48,662 nt of DNA from Clostridiales bacterium (GTDB lineage: Bacteria > Bacillota > Clostridia > Christensenellales > Aristaeellaceae): contig SFFS01000001.1 in the NCBI GenBank assembly GCA_004557805.1, forward strand, positions 1 through 48,662, written 5' to 3'. Both the position numbers and the translations under genes were made by a program. Under the pieces are notes generated by a model. It saw only the letters and a list, made by a program, of their open reading frames with translations, had not been told where the DNA came from and made no database searches. The first letter of the stretch is position 1. Each line of letters starts with the position of its first letter. Below are positions 48,623-48,662 of this stretch, one piece after another.

Positions 48623-48662
48623 AGATCCATTGTTGTGTAGTGTTAAAAAAGGGGGCCAGAAG

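Noticed and set aside
1..48662. CRISPR arrays, tRNA or rRNA genes, insertion sequences
   Set aside because: No regularly spaced repeats, cloverleaf-like GTTCGA-containing segments with acceptor stems, rRNA sequence or transposase gene were found on either strand.

Overview
The window is a 48.7 kb piece of a bacterial chromosome from a high-GC Firmicute, most likely a Clostridia-class anaerobe. Several things point there: an intact sporulation sigma factor SigK, a type III pantothenate kinase beside an ECF S-component, the pepP-efp pair, a fused IspDF, RqcP beside HU, DUF421/DUF4363 and DUF5685 families, and strong AGGAGG ribosome binding sites. I cannot name a genus. No tRNA, rRNA, CRISPR array, insertion sequence or phage gene is visible.

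Positions 1-24.9 kb are mostly housekeeping and small accessory genes in short operons on both strands. They include an SDR fragment at the left edge, an M3 oligoendopeptidase, a secreted beta-helix-type protein, hup/rqcP/ispDF, DUF421-DUF4363, a free methionine sulfoxide reductase, a YdcZ-type transporter, a flavodoxin, a nitroreductase and a ROK sugar kinase. These are followed by DUF5685 with a prion-like J-protein, ECF S-component/coaX/cupin, pepP/efp/CD1247-type protein, sigK, trkA, a TraX-type protein, a split ThrE-type exporter, two xenobiotic-type acetyltransferases, a GNAT, a membrane-flavodoxin fusion and a membrane-bound XRE regulator.

Positions 25-30 kb hold a LarA-family nickel racemase, a class I/II aminotransferase and a complete polar amino acid ABC importer (binding protein, permease, ATPase). 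They look like a unit for taking up an amino acid and interconverting amino, oxo and hydroxy acids.

Positions 30.4-34.8 kb are the most unusual part: a tight four-gene operon behind a perfect TTGACA-17-TATAAT promoter and a set of operator-like inverted repeats. It encodes a NifH-like Fe protein with both cluster cysteines, a 607-residue protein joining a nitrogenase component 1-like region to the C-terminal lobe of an iron-type solute-binding protein, a HypB-like GTPase with two CxxC pairs, and an ABC ATPase with no permease. No nifK/E/N/B partner is present. This is a nitrogenase-like reductase system of unknown substrate.

Positions 35-48.6 kb carry a catabolic island that reads as somewhat lower in GC. 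It has a divergent LarA racemase, an enolase homologue with altered catalytic residues, a branched-chain-type ABC importer (SBP, LivH, LivM, LivG, LivF), a diverged LarA/DUF2088 protein, a GckA-type glycerate 2-kinase, a SorC-type regulator, an alpha/beta hydrolase and a glycerol kinase. Together they suggest import and hydrolysis of a glycerol- or hydroxy-acid-containing compound, racemisation of the acid and entry into lower glycolysis at 2-phosphoglycerate and glycerol 3-phosphate. The substrate is not determined by the sequence.
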